Origin: Pedobacter sp. KBW06
GTDB taxonomy: Bacteria; Bacteroidota; Bacteroidia; Sphingobacteriales; Sphingobacteriaceae
Direction of reading: 5' to 3'
Length of the DNA: 64,000 nt
Assembly (NCBI RefSeq): GCF_003852525.1
Contig: NZ_QAJL01000003.1
Location: 427,343-491,342, forward strand
The notes beneath the pieces are model-generated. The model was not told the origin of the DNA, searched no databases, and worked only from the letters and a program-made list of their open reading frames with translations. Positions 36,375 to 45,368 of this stretch are shown here, in pieces. Within the stretch, counting starts at the first letter, position 1; each line of letters opens with the position of its first letter. Position numbers and translations under genes: made by a program.

Positions 36375-38756
36375 TTATTTCGAATTTTTAAACTTAATGA
36401 TCATTTTCAGGTTGATCCGTCTGCCCGTTAAATAATTAGGTATGGCATACTGAACGTTATTCAGGTCTTTCAGCCAGAGGTAGGAAACGGTATTGTCTAT
36501 ATTCAAAAGATTAAACACTTCTGCATAAACTGCGCATGAACTGAAATATTTATCCAGAAATCCGGCTTTCCTTAAAGCAGCATCATCCAGAAAATCTTTT
36601 GAGAAACCAATGTCAATTCTTTTATAAGCAGGGATATGAAAATTGTCCGTATAGCGGTCTGATGAAGGTGCGCCTATGGGCAATTTTGATCCGTAAAGCA
36701 GGTTGAGGTGAACTTTATAGGTCGGACTGTTGAGCAGGCGGTCCTGAAAATAGGCAGAGAAATTCACCAGCTGATCAGTTGGACGTTTCAGGAAGCCCCG
36801 GGAATCATTTTCGATCTGCTGTCTTGCCTGCATCAGGGACAGCCTGAAATGAGAAACCAGGTCTTTCACGAACTCTCCGCCGATGCTGAAATCTGCCCCA
36901 TAGGTATACCCTTTTGCCATTTCTTCTGCCAGGTATTTGATCCGCACATTGTCCATCATATAAGGAATCAGCCTGTCCTGGTATTTAAAATAAGCTTCAG
37001 TACTAAATTTCAGTCTTGTTCCCAGTCCATCGAAAGCATAGTCCATTCCTGCAGAAGTATTGTAAGACCTCTGGGCTTTTTGATTCAGGTTCAGCTGTCC
37101 CTGAAAATCCCTGATGCTCCGGTAATCCGGTGCCTGCTGGTAAATGCCTGCACTCCACCTGAAAATCTTGTTGTTGCCCTTTGGGCGATAAGCCAGCAGT
37201 AAGCGCGGACTCAGCAGCAGCTGAGTACTCAGACTGTTGTAATTGGCCCTCAGCCCCAGCTGAAGGTCCGTATGTGGAGAAAGGCTGTAACTGTCCTGCA
37301 CGTAAGCGCTGTAATACTGAATTTCCAGCTTATTTTTAACGTCAATTGCCGGTCCTCCGTAAAAACGGTTTACACCGGCAGAGTCGATCAGGCTGTACTC
37401 GTTGAGTTCATCCCGATAGCTTTTATATTCGAAGCGCAATCCCCAGGAAAAAGTATGGTTGTTAAAAGTTTGATCTCCTTTTAGTTCAGAGCTCAGGCTT
37501 TGGGAACGCAGTTTATTGTCGGCAAAGGTAAAGTAGCCTCCGCTGCCTTTATCGGTGGCAGATCCCTCCGTCCCTGGTTTCACAAGACCGGTGTTCAGTT
37601 CCCTCAAAAAATACGCGCCCTGGATGTTTATGTTTTCTCTTTCCAGGCTATTGAAATAGCTGTTGATCCATTTGATTACCAGGTTGGGCTTTGGTGTATA
37701 GAGGGCGGTCACTGCTCCTCCCAATGTCCGGTAGTCGTCTACCTCCTCACCATTATATCCCACATTCAGGCGGACCGTTCTGCTCAGGGTACCGAACTCC
37801 GTTTGGCGGCTTTCGGGAATGAGTTTAAAGGTTCCGCTGTTTAAATTTCCCAGAAAATTAAGGCTGAACTTTGGAGAGAGTTCCTGTTGAAAAATCAGTT
37901 GTGCATCGGTGAAATTCGGGCGGTAACTTCCTTTATTGTCCTGAGTTCCCAGGATTCCCGTATTGTTTTTATAGCGCAATCCAGCGAGCAGGAAGCTGCG
38001 TTGCCTCAGCAGTTTAGTACTCAGGGAAGCACCGTTCAGCCCTGCCGTTAATACCGTCTGACTGCTATCAGGCCTTCCGTACTTCACATCCAGCACAGAA
38101 GAAAGCTTATCCCCATACCTTGCTTCAAAGCCTCCTGCAGAAAAGCGCGCACTGCTCAGCAGATCAGCATTGATGAAGCTCAGTCCCTCCTGCTGTCCGT
38201 TTCTGATGAGGATGGGCCGGTTGATTTCTATATCGTTTATATAAACCAGGTTTTCGTCGAAATTCCCTCCTCTGACACTATACTGAGCACTCAGTTCATT
38301 GTTTGCAGAAACGCCCGGTAAAGTTTTAAGGATGGCTTCAAAATTCCCCGAGGGGGATGGCATGGCCGGGATTCCGGCAATATTTATGGTGGTACTATTG
38401 CTGAGTTGATTTTGTTTATTCGTAATCGTGACCTGTTCCAGTTCATTCCTACTTTCGCTCAGTGTGACCTGCTGAACCAGTCGCCCTGCCTTATCATGGG
38501 TGATGGGGATCAGCACGGGTTTATAACCCAACAGGAAATACTTCAGTACAAAGGAAGTACTCGCTGCATATATGGTATAATTTCCTTTTTCATCTGTTAA
38601 AGACGATTGATCCTGCCCCAGGATGCGAACCGTTACATCCGGCAAAGGTTGTCGCAGTTCATTCGTCACCGTTCCCGTCACCTTTATTAAAGGTTGCGCC
38701 TTCAGCCCTGTAAAACCCAGGAGAAGGATAGAGAGCAACAGGAGGCGTTTCAGCAT
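36375..38756 (-). CDS. TonB-dependent receptor with carboxypeptidase-like N-terminal domain
   Basis: A 793-residue outer membrane receptor. Signal peptide at 1-20 (LLLLSILLLGFTGLKAQ), then a carboxypeptidase D regulatory-like domain (about 25-105, VTGTVTNELRQPLPDVTVRILG), a plug domain (about 110-230, with LPGVSANNELSAQYSVRGGNFDENLVYINDIE), and a 22-strand barrel ending in aromatic-rich INLKMIIKFKNSK. No SusD partner follows, so it is unlikely to be a classical Sus system; metal chelate or small-ligand uptake is possible. It starts one base before the end of rpe on the same strand, so both are cotranscribed. Confidence 0.9.
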   Translation of the reverse strand: MLKRLLLLSILLLGFTGLKAQPLIKVTGTVTNELRQPLPDVTVRILGQDQSSLTDEKGNYTIYAASTSFVLKYFLLGYKPVLIPITHDKAGRLVQQVTLSESRNELEQVTITNKQNQLSNSTTINIAGIPAMPSPSGNFEAILKTLPGVSANNELSAQYSVRGGNFDENLVYINDIEINRPILIRNGQQEGLSFINADLLSSARFSAGGFEARYGDKLSSVLDVKYGRPDSSQTVLTAGLNGASLSTKLLRQRSFLLAGLRYKNNTGILGTQDNKGSYRPNFTDAQLIFQQELSPKFSLNFLGNLNSGTFKLIPESRQTEFGTLSRTVRLNVGYNGEEVDDYRTLGGAVTALYTPKPNLVIKWINSYFNSLERENINIQGAYFLRELNTGLVKPGTEGSATDKGSGGYFTFADNKLRSQSLSSELKGDQTFNNHTFSWGLRFEYKSYRDELNEYSLIDSAGVNRFYGGPAIDVKNKLEIQYYSAYVQDSYSLSPHTDLQLGLRANYNSLSTQLLLSPRLLLAYRPKGNNKIFRWSAGIYQQAPDYRSIRDFQGQLNLNQKAQRSYNTSAGMDYAFDGLGTRLKFSTEAYFKYQDRLIPYMMDNVRIKYLAEEMAKGYTYGADFSIGGEFVKDLVSHFRLSLMQARQQIENDSRGFLKRPTDQLVNFSAYFQDRLLNSPTYKVHLNLLYGSKLPIGAPSSDRYTDNFHIPAYKRIDIGFSKDFLDDAALRKAGFLDKYFSSCAVYAEVFNLLNIDNTVSYLWLKDLNNVQYAIPNYLTGRRINLKMIIKFKNSK

Positions 38757-39428
38757 TTAAACTTTCAGGATGCCTGCATTGAGATTTTTTAATTCTGAAA
38801 TCATTTCTTTTGGAGATGCTGCTGCGAAAATGGCATTTCCGGCGACAAAAGCGCTGGCTCCTGCCTGGATTAAGTCAGCGATGTTATGGATGCCTACGCC
38901 CCCGTCTACTTCGATGATCAGGTCCGGATTTAAGGTAGCCGCCATTGCTTTCAGCTCTCTGAGTTTGTTCAGGGTATTGGGGATAAATTGTTGTCCGCCA
39001 AAGCCCGGATTTACAGACATCACCAGGACCAGGTCCAGGTCTGCTAGGATGTCTTTTAACAAGGCTACCGGCGTATGTGGGTTCAGGGCTACCCCAGCTT
39101 TGCAACCTGCCGCATGAATCGCCTGCACAGTTCGGTGAAGGTGTGTACAGGCTTCATAATGAACGGTAATTACCGTTGCCCCTGCTGCTGCAAAACGTTC
39201 GATGTACTGATCAGGATTTATGATCATCAGGTGTACATCAAGCGGTTTGGTGGCATGTTTCTTTACTGCTTCCATCACTGGAAAACCAAAAGAGATATTG
39301 GGCACAAAAACACCATCCATCACATCTACATGGAACCAGTCTGCTTCACTGGAATTGACCATTTCAATGTCACGTTGAAGGTTCGCAAAATCAGCGGCAA
39401 GTAAAGATGGAGCAATGAGGTGTTTCAT
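38757..39428 (-). CDS. rpe: Ribulose-phosphate 3-epimerase
   Basis: A 223-residue TIM-barrel enzyme of the pentose phosphate pathway. The motifs APSLLAADFANLQRDIEMV, FHVDVMDGVFVPNISFG, DVHLMI, NPGFGGQQFI and EVDGGVG are all present, including the catalytic Asp residues in VDVMDG and VDGG. Length is standard. The gene is upstream of the TonB receptor with no gap. Confidence 0.96.
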   Translation of the reverse strand: MKHLIAPSLLAADFANLQRDIEMVNSSEADWFHVDVMDGVFVPNISFGFPVMEAVKKHATKPLDVHLMIINPDQYIERFAAAGATVITVHYEACTHLHRTVQAIHAAGCKAGVALNPHTPVALLKDILADLDLVLVMSVNPGFGGQQFIPNTLNKLRELKAMAATLNPDLIIEVDGGVGIHNIADLIQAGASAFVAGNAIFAAASPKEMISELKNLNAGILKV

Positions 39429-39598
39429 GATAAACAGGTTTTAATGTTAACGAAGTAAATATAAAAAATAAAGCTGTTTATGGCATACAACAGCTCAAGC
39501 AATTTATCAGATCAAAGTATAAAAATAAGAATTCCCGGCATGGCCGATGGGAAGAACAAATAATAATTTTAGTTTTACCGGCAGCAAATACATTCATT

Positions 39599-40096
39599 AT
39601 GATCTTAAGAAAGGCAAAACAAGCGGAGTTATCCATCATTTGGGAAATCATACAATACGCCATCGAGCAAAGAAGAAAGGATGGCAGTGATCAGTGGCAG
39701 GATGGCTATCCGAACGAGCACAGCATACAGGACGATTTAAACAATGGAAATGCTTACGTCCTGACTGAAGACGAGGTGGTACTCGCCTATGCGGCCATTA
39801 TTTTTGATAAAGAACCTGCCTACGAAGGTATCGAGGGAGCCTGGCTCAGCAATACCGATTATGCGGTTGTACATCGTGTTGCGGCATCAGAACTTGCGAA
39901 AGGAAAAAGCATTGCCACAAAGCTCTTTCAAATGATTGAAGGGGTATGTCTTGAACGCGGTGTGCACAGCATCAAAGTAGATACGAATTTCGACAATATC
40001 CCCATGCTGAAAATCCTGGAGAAGCTGGGCTATAGTTATTGCGGGGAAGTCTATTTCAGAGGAGGGGCACGAAAAGCCTTTGAGAAGGTATTTTAA
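39599..40096 (+). CDS. GNAT-family N-acetyltransferase
   Basis: A 165-residue acyl-CoA transferase. The acetyl-CoA-binding segment is VHRVAASELAKGKSIATKLFQMIE, with the R/Q-x-x-G-x-G/A pattern reduced to a KGKSIA, followed by IKVDTNFDNIPMLKILEKLGYSYCGEV, which is typical of GNAT enzymes. It starts at the first ATG after a short AT-rich leader. Substrate unknown. Confidence 0.88.
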   Translation: MILRKAKQAELSIIWEIIQYAIEQRRKDGSDQWQDGYPNEHSIQDDLNNGNAYVLTEDEVVLAYAAIIFDKEPAYEGIEGAWLSNTDYAVVHRVAASELAKGKSIATKLFQMIEGVCLERGVHSIKVDTNFDNIPMLKILEKLGYSYCGEVYFRGGARKAFEKVF

Positions 40097-40186
40097 CCAT
40101 TATAGAAATTATTCTTATTCCTATAGAAAGCATTCCTGTTCCGGTATCCTGCTCCAGGGTAGGTTAAAAACCGGGTTCGGGTTAAA

Positions 40187-40214
40187 CAAAAAACCCCGCG
40201 AATTGCGGGGTTTT
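40187..40214 (-). terminator. Terminator after pnp
   Basis: AAAACCCCGC with GCGGGGTTTT forms a 10-bp stem around GAATT, with T and A tracts on both strands. It lies 10 bp after the pnp stop on minus and also ends transcripts from the GNAT gene. Confidence 0.9.
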
Positions 40215-40224
40215 AATGTTTGTA

Positions 40225-42372
40225 TTATGCAGGTTTGTTTTCTGCGGCTGCTTCCGGTTTTGGCGGACGAGGCAATAAAGCTTTTCTTGAAAGTTTCATT
40301 TTTCCTTGTTTGTCAATATCCAAAAGTTTCACCTGAATCCTGTCACCTTCTTTGAACACACCGTCCATCGTTTCTAAACGGGTCCAGTCGATCTCAGAGA
40401 TGTGTAATAATCCGTCTTTTCCTGGCATGATCTCTACGAATGCGCCAAATGGCATGATAGATTTCACTTTACCATCATAAGTAGCACCTATGTCTGGTTT
40501 AGCAGCAATCGCATTGATGCGACCAACAGCAGCATCAATAGCTGCTTTATTATCAGCAAAGATTTCAACGATACCTTTGTTACCTACTTCTTCGATAGAG
40601 ATAGATGCGCCGGTTTCGCGTTGCATTTCCTGGATAATTTTACCGCCTGGGCCAATTACAGCACCAATAAATTCTTTGTCAATGCTTAGAGAAACGATAC
40701 GTGGCGCGTGATCTTTGTAATCTTCACGTGGTGCAGAAATCGTTTTCTTCATTTCGTTTAAGATGTGTAAACGAGCTTCTTTAGCCTGATTTAGTGCGTT
40801 AGTTAACACTTCCCATTTCAAACCATTGATTTTTAAATCCATCTGACAAGCAACGATACCTTTTTCAGTACCGGTTACTTTAAAGTCCATATCACCTAAA
40901 TGATCTTCATCACCTAAGATATCTGAAAGGATCGCATATTTACCGGTTTTCTCATCAGTGATTAATCCCATTGCAATTCCGGATACCGGTGCTTTGATTT
41001 TAATACCTGCATCCATTAATGCTAATGTACCAGCACAAACAGTTGCCATTGACGAAGAACCGTTAGATTCCAGGATATCAGAAACGATACGGATGGTATA
41101 TGGATTTTCTTCCAGTCCAGGTAATACTTTCTTCAATGAACGCATGGCTAAGTTACCATGACCGATTTCACGACGACCAGCACCTCTGTTCGGACGAACC
41201 TCACCAGTAGAGAAACCAGGGAAGTTATAGTGTAATAAGAATTTGTTGTATCCATTGATGAAAGCACCATCAATCATTTGCTCATCGTCTTTAGAACCTA
41301 AAGTAACGGTAGTTAATGATTGGGTTTCACCACGTGTGAATACTGCTGATCCGTGAGCAGAAGGCAGGTAACCTACTTCACTCCAGATCGGACGTACTGT
41401 ACGCACATCACGGCCATCTAAACGAATTCCTTCGTCTAATACCAGGTTACGGATGGCATCATATTGTACATCATGGAAATATTTTTTAGCTAAGAAACCG
41501 GTTACATCATCAATATCTTCGCCTAAAGTAGCGATGAAATCCATTAAGATGGCACCGAAAGCATCACCACGCTCACCTTTGCTCGTGTTGCTTTTAGCAA
41601 TTGCATATACTTTATCATAAGTAGCTGCATACACTTGTTCTTTTAATTCAGGATTGCTGTCTTCATGAGAATAAGTACGCTTAACAGTCTTACCTACCAA
41701 TTCAGCCAATTCTTTTTGCGCCTGAACCTGAACAACGATCGCTTTGTGTGCAAATTCAATTGCTTCCACCATATCCGCTTCAGAGATCTCATCAGCTTCA
41801 CCTTCCACCATCACGATGTCGTTTTCAGTACCTGCAACCAGGAATTCCATTGTTGCACGCTCAAGATCACTTACATAAGGGTTGATCACGAAGTTACCAT
41901 CGATTTTAGCTACACGTACTTCAGAGATTGGTCCGTTGAAAGGGATATCTGAAACTGCGATCGCAGCCGACGCCGCTAAACCTGCTAAACAGTCTGGCAT
42001 TATATTTTTGTCAGAAGAGATCAAAGTGATCATCACCTGAGTGTCTGAGTGATAATCTTCAGGGAACATCGGGCGTAAAGCACGGTCAACCAGACGTGAA
42101 ATTAAAACTTCATAATCTGATAATCTTGCCTCACGACGTAAGAATCCTCCGGGAATACGGCCTGCGGCAGCATATTTCTCCTGATAATCTACAGATAGTG
42201 GTAAAAAGTCAACTCCAGCTTTTGCACCTACAGTAGATACTACAGTAGCCAATAACATGGTATCGCCCATTCTAACAACTACAGAACCATCAGCTTGTTT
42301 CGCCAATTTCCCTGTTTCAATTTCGATTGTTCTTCCATCGCCCAAGTCGAACGATTTTTTTATTACATTCAT
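40225..42372 (-). CDS. pnp: Polyribonucleotide nucleotidyltransferase
   Basis: A 715-residue phosphorolytic 3'-5' exoribonuclease. Two RNase PH-like domains lie at about 10-230 and 320-550 (SGRIPGGFLRREARLSDYEVLISRLVDRALRP and GRDVRTVRPIWSEVG, FSTGEVRPNRGAGRREIGHG), a KH domain at about 560-620 (FIGAVIGPGGKIIQEMQ) and an S1 domain at about 625-695 (YDGKVKSIMPFGAFVEIMPGKDGLLHISEI). The order and length are standard. It follows rpsO, as in many bacteria, with a terminator hairpin between the two. Confidence 0.97.
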   Translation of the reverse strand: MNVIKKSFDLGDGRTIEIETGKLAKQADGSVVVRMGDTMLLATVVSTVGAKAGVDFLPLSVDYQEKYAAAGRIPGGFLRREARLSDYEVLISRLVDRALRPMFPEDYHSDTQVMITLISSDKNIMPDCLAGLAASAAIAVSDIPFNGPISEVRVAKIDGNFVINPYVSDLERATMEFLVAGTENDIVMVEGEADEISEADMVEAIEFAHKAIVVQVQAQKELAELVGKTVKRTYSHEDSNPELKEQVYAATYDKVYAIAKSNTSKGERGDAFGAILMDFIATLGEDIDDVTGFLAKKYFHDVQYDAIRNLVLDEGIRLDGRDVRTVRPIWSEVGYLPSAHGSAVFTRGETQSLTTVTLGSKDDEQMIDGAFINGYNKFLLHYNFPGFSTGEVRPNRGAGRREIGHGNLAMRSLKKVLPGLEENPYTIRIVSDILESNGSSSMATVCAGTLALMDAGIKIKAPVSGIAMGLITDEKTGKYAILSDILGDEDHLGDMDFKVTGTEKGIVACQMDLKINGLKWEVLTNALNQAKEARLHILNEMKKTISAPREDYKDHAPRIVSLSIDKEFIGAVIGPGGKIIQEMQRETGASISIEEVGNKGIVEIFADNKAAIDAAVGRINAIAAKPDIGATYDGKVKSIMPFGAFVEIMPGKDGLLHISEIDWTRLETMDGVFKEGDRIQVKLLDIDKQGKMKLSRKALLPRPPKPEAAAENKPA

Positions 42373-42445
42373 TTAAAGAGTGTTGTGGTGTGTTTTCCTC
42401 TTTCTACACACCTGATTTATATATATTTATTTTATTTTTCAAAGT

Positions 42446-42473
42446 AAAAAAGCCATCCTTTAGAATGGCTTTT
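42446..42473 (-). terminator. Terminator between rpsO and pnp
   Basis: An AAAAAGCCATCC / GGCTTTTC hairpin (stem AAAGCCAT with ATGGCTTT) with a run of T residues on the minus strand lies 17 bp after rpsO. Read-through into pnp would be controlled here, as in other rpsO-pnp operons. Confidence 0.8.
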
Positions 42474-42489
42474 CTTGATATTTTAACGC

Positions 42490-42792
42490 TTATTTGCTAT
42501 CTCTCGAACCTAAAGGTTTGATGATATCTCTTAGCCCTAAAGCTTTGATGATAGCACGGTAACGACCAATATCTTTTTTGTACAGATAGGCCAAAATACC
42601 GCGGCGTTTACCTACTAATTTCTGTAGAGACAACTGAGTAGAGAAATCTTTACGATTTTTCTTTAAATGCTCTGTTAAGTGCGCAATACGGTATGTAAAT
42701 AACGCTACCTGACCTTCTGCAGAACCCGTGTTAGTTTCTACTTCGCCGTGTGTTTTAAAAATGTCGGCTTTCTTTTCTTTACTTAAATACAT
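42490..42792 (-). CDS. rpsO: 30S ribosomal protein S15
   Basis: A 100-residue protein that binds 16S rRNA early in small-subunit assembly. HGEVETNTGSAEGQVALFTYRIAHLTEHLK and KDFSTQLSLQKLVGKRRGILAYLYKKD are the family core. The C-terminus (IIKPLGSRDSK) is about ten residues longer than in most bacteria, which is common in Bacteroidota. It is followed by a terminator hairpin and pnp. Confidence 0.97.
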   Translation of the reverse strand: MYLSKEKKADIFKTHGEVETNTGSAEGQVALFTYRIAHLTEHLKKNRKDFSTQLSLQKLVGKRRGILAYLYKKDIGRYRAIIKALGLRDIIKPLGSRDSK

Positions 42793-42836
42793 TTCTTGAA
42801 TGATACTAAAGTGTGTATGGATTAATTAATTGGGTG

Positions 42837-42868
42837 CAAAGATAGTTTAAGTTTTAATGATTCGCAAG
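42837..42868 (-). promoter_or_regulatory. Promoter of rpsO
   Basis: On the minus strand TATCTTTG (42844-42837) matches the -7 box. CTTGC lies 19-20 bases upstream, an imperfect -33 box. The leader to the rpsO start is about 40 bases. Confidence 0.6.
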
Positions 42869-42938
42869 TTGTGAGCCCACAATTGTCATCTGCTTTTAAT
42901 TTACGATGCGGGAGCAAATATAAGTAAAATCTAAACCC

Positions 42939-42946
42939 TATTTTTG
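42939..42946 (+). promoter_or_regulatory. -7 element of the thioesterase gene
   Basis: TATTTTTG matches TAnnTTTG and lies 20 bases before the ATG at 42966. No TTTG at the usual -33 distance. Confidence 0.5.
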
Positions 42947-42965
42947 CCCTCAGAACGAAGAAAAC

Positions 42966-43385
42966 ATGGAAAAGAACGAATACAGCATATTTGAAAGCGA
43001 ATTAAAAGTACGTCCGGATGACATAGACATGTTTCAACACGTGCACAACAGCAAATATTTCGATTATGTACTTGCCGCCAGGTATGACCAGATGGAACAA
43101 TTCTATAAAATGCCCATGGAATCTTTCCTTGAAAGTGGTTTTGGCTGGGTGGTCCGCACTGCCCATGTAGACTTTAAGCGCCCGCTCATCCTTGGAGATG
43201 TGATTGCCGTCCGCACCGGAATCCTGACCATTAATGAAAAAGGATGCCGGGTACAATTTGAAATTGAAAATAAGCGTACAAAAAAAATCGCATCCGATGG
43301 CTGGTTCGACTATGTGATGATCGATACCAATACCGGAAAAGGCTGCAAAGTGAATGAAGAAATGATTCAGGCTTACAGCATTTAA
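42966..43385 (+). CDS. Hot-dog fold acyl-CoA thioesterase (4HBT)
   Basis: A 139-residue hot-dog protein. The catalytic motif region VRPDDIDMFQHVHNSKYFDYVLAARYDQ matches the 4-hydroxybenzoyl-CoA thioesterase family, with D in DMFQHVHN as the likely catalytic residue. It should hydrolyse acyl-CoA esters. A second, similar gene is at 49497. It is monocistronic, bounded by rpsO (divergent) and the MATE leader. Confidence 0.92.
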   Translation: MEKNEYSIFESELKVRPDDIDMFQHVHNSKYFDYVLAARYDQMEQFYKMPMESFLESGFGWVVRTAHVDFKRPLILGDVIAVRTGILTINEKGCRVQFEIENKRTKKIASDGWFDYVMIDTNTGKGCKVNEEMIQAYSI

Positions 43386-43490
43386 CCCTTCCTCTTAACA
43401 GCAACAGATCAGCCTTATCCCTGAGATAGCTTTACACAAAAACGGGAACAAAAAATATTTTCTTTTTTTAAGATTTCATCATAAAAAAAC

Positions 43491-43498
43491 TATATTTG
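43491..43498 (+). promoter_or_regulatory. -7 element for the MATE leader and pump
   Basis: TATATTTG matches TAnnTTTG. Transcription would begin near 43504, 18 bases before the short leader ORF and about 135 bases before the pump start. Confidence 0.55.
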
Positions 43499-43521
43499 GT
43501 ACTTAACTAAACCGCAATACG

Positions 43522-43554
43522 ATGATTGTATCTGCAGTCCGTTTAAGGTTCTAA
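43522..43554 (+). CDS. 10-residue leader ORF ending in RLRF upstream of the MATE gene
   Basis: The frame ATG at 43522 to TAA at 43554 encodes MIVSAVRLRF. It is the first ORF on the predicted transcript. The Arg-x-Arg motif is known from erm-type leader peptides (ErmD family begins with an RLR motif), where macrolides stall the ribosome and so induce resistance. The downstream leader contains several short inverted repeats, including TCAGCA/TGCTGA at 43591-43606. Its coding status and role are inferred from position and motif only. Confidence 0.45.
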   Translation: MIVSAVRLRF

Positions 43555-43638
43555 GACCGAGGACTCCCCTCCTTCCACCAATTAAAAGGTTCAGCATTCA
43601 TGCTGACAACGGTTTATTGTATCCATTTTCCCCTATTT

Positions 43639-45066
43639 ATGTCAAATCAGCAAACGGCTTCAACAGGCAAGCTATCTCAAATTTTAAATCTTTTAAAACA
43701 GGCCCTTAAGGGTGAAGACCTTGACTTCACTCAAGGCAGTATCCGAAGGGCAGTGCTCCTTCTCGCCATTCCGATGATGCTGGAAATGGCAATGGAATCG
43801 GTATTCGCACTGGTGGACCTTTATTTCGTAGGCCACCTTCACAATAGCAGTCATGCGATACAAACAGTAGGATTAACGGAATCCGTACTAACCATCATTT
43901 ACTCTCTGGCTATAGGAATGAGTATGGCCGCAACGGCAGTCGTAGCCCGCAGGATTGGGGAGAAAAACCCCGAAGCCGCAGCAAAAGCAGGTGTCCAGGC
44001 AATCATCGTCGCAGTAGCCGTTAATGTTGTCATCAGTATTCTAGGTGTCATCTATGCTTCAGACATCCTGCTGCTCATGGGAGCCTCGGCAGAAACAGCC
44101 GCACAGGGCACTCCATTCGCCAGAATTATGATGGGCGGAAGTGTGATCATCGTACTCCTTTTCCTGATCAACGGTATTTTTAGAGGTGCAGGAAATGCAG
44201 CCATCGCCATGAAGAGCTTATGGATTGCCAATATTGCCAATATCATCTTATGCCCGATCCTCATCAATGGCTTTGGCCCGGTTCCGGCATTTGGATTAAC
44301 CGGTGCCGCAATCGCGACCACCATCGGCAGGGGCATCGGTGTTTGCTATCAGGTATATCACCTGGTAAGTGGAAAAAGTTTATTAAAGCTTCACCTGTCC
44401 TATTTCAAACCTCATTTTGAGCAAATAAAAGCCTTGTTAAAAATTGCCACCCCTGGAATCTTTCAATTTATCATCGCTTCCTGCAGCTGGATCTTTCTGG
44501 CGCAACTGGTAGCGACCACGGGAGGAGATCATGGTTCTGCAGGTTATCAGACGGCATTAAGGCTGATGATGTTCTTTATGCTCCCGGCATGGGGAATGAG
44601 TAATGCTGCCGCGACTTTGGTGGGACAAAATCTGGGCGCAAAAAGCCTGGATCGTGCAGAGCAGTCGGTCATGAAAACCGCTAAATATATTGTAATCTAT
44701 ATGATTGCAGTAATGGCGTTTACATTTATTGGCGGATATTATTTTATCTCCTTCTTTACCAACGATAAGCTGGTTCAGGAAGTGGCGCTTCATGCGTTGC
44801 AGATCATGAGTCTTGGTTATATCTTTTACGGAATAGGCATGGTATTGATCAGCACTTTTAATGGTGCCGGTGATACCTGGACACCAACATGGGTAAACTT
44901 CTTCGGATTCTGGCTGTTCCAGATCCCGTTGGCCTTCCTGCTGGCAAAACATTTTGAGATGGGACCAACAGGTGTATTCATCGCTATTCCTGTCGCAGAA
45001 ACAGGGATCGCAATTGCGGGGTATGTGCTGTTTAAAAAAGGCAGGTGGAAGACGATTAAGGTGTAA
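43639..45066 (+). CDS. MATE-family multidrug efflux transporter
   Basis: About 475 residues from the ATG at 43639 (MSNQQTASTGKL); a start at 43600 is also possible but its N-terminus is not typical. Twelve transmembrane helices are visible. The family signature follows in AVLLLAIPMMLEMAMESVFALVDLYFVGHL and VLTIIYSLAIGMSMAATAVVARRIGEKNPEAA, with a second copy starting at ILKIATPGIFQFIIASCSW. These pumps export cationic drugs and metabolites using sodium or proton gradients. The gene has a 135-base leader with a small ORF, so its expression may be inducible. Confidence 0.93.
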   Translation: MSNQQTASTGKLSQILNLLKQALKGEDLDFTQGSIRRAVLLLAIPMMLEMAMESVFALVDLYFVGHLHNSSHAIQTVGLTESVLTIIYSLAIGMSMAATAVVARRIGEKNPEAAAKAGVQAIIVAVAVNVVISILGVIYASDILLLMGASAETAAQGTPFARIMMGGSVIIVLLFLINGIFRGAGNAAIAMKSLWIANIANIILCPILINGFGPVPAFGLTGAAIATTIGRGIGVCYQVYHLVSGKSLLKLHLSYFKPHFEQIKALLKIATPGIFQFIIASCSWIFLAQLVATTGGDHGSAGYQTALRLMMFFMLPAWGMSNAAATLVGQNLGAKSLDRAEQSVMKTAKYIVIYMIAVMAFTFIGGYYFISFFTNDKLVQEVALHALQIMSLGYIFYGIGMVLISTFNGAGDTWTPTWVNFFGFWLFQIPLAFLLAKHFEMGPTGVFIAIPVAETGIAIAGYVLFKKGRWKTIKV

Positions 45067-45129
45067 CCTATTTCTGGTCCTTAATTAAGGTCTGGAAAAA
45101 AGAAGCATTACCACTCAAAGGCTGGAATC

Positions 45130-45152
45130 TTTTGCGCTGAAAAAGCGCAAAA
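45130..45152 (+). terminator. Terminator after the MATE gene
   Basis: TTTTGCGCT and AGCGCAAAA form a perfect 9-bp stem with loop GAAAA, followed by TTTCC, 63 bp after the pump stop. The following intergenic DNA up to 45300 contains no gene I can support. Confidence 0.75.
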
Positions 45153-45315
45153 TTTCCTAGGCCTTTTCCTGGAACGCATCTTTTTTTGAGAAATTAAGTT
45201 CCGGACAATAATGCGTAAACCGTTCCTGGGAGCGGAAAACCGGCGATAGTTTAAGGCGAAATACGAATCGGGAGCACATATTGGTGTGGTTCTGATCTGA
45301 CTATAAATCTATTTG

Positions 45316-45346
45316 GTTGTTCTATAGGGTATAATACATACTTTTG
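45316..45346 (+). promoter_or_regulatory. Promoter of the outer membrane protein gene
   Basis: GTTG at 45316-45319, a 19-base spacer and TACTTTTG at 45339-45346 match the Bacteroidota promoter well. The ATG at 45369 is 23 bases downstream of the -7 box. Confidence 0.6.
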
Positions 45347-45368
45347 GTTGAACAAATCAAAAACAACA

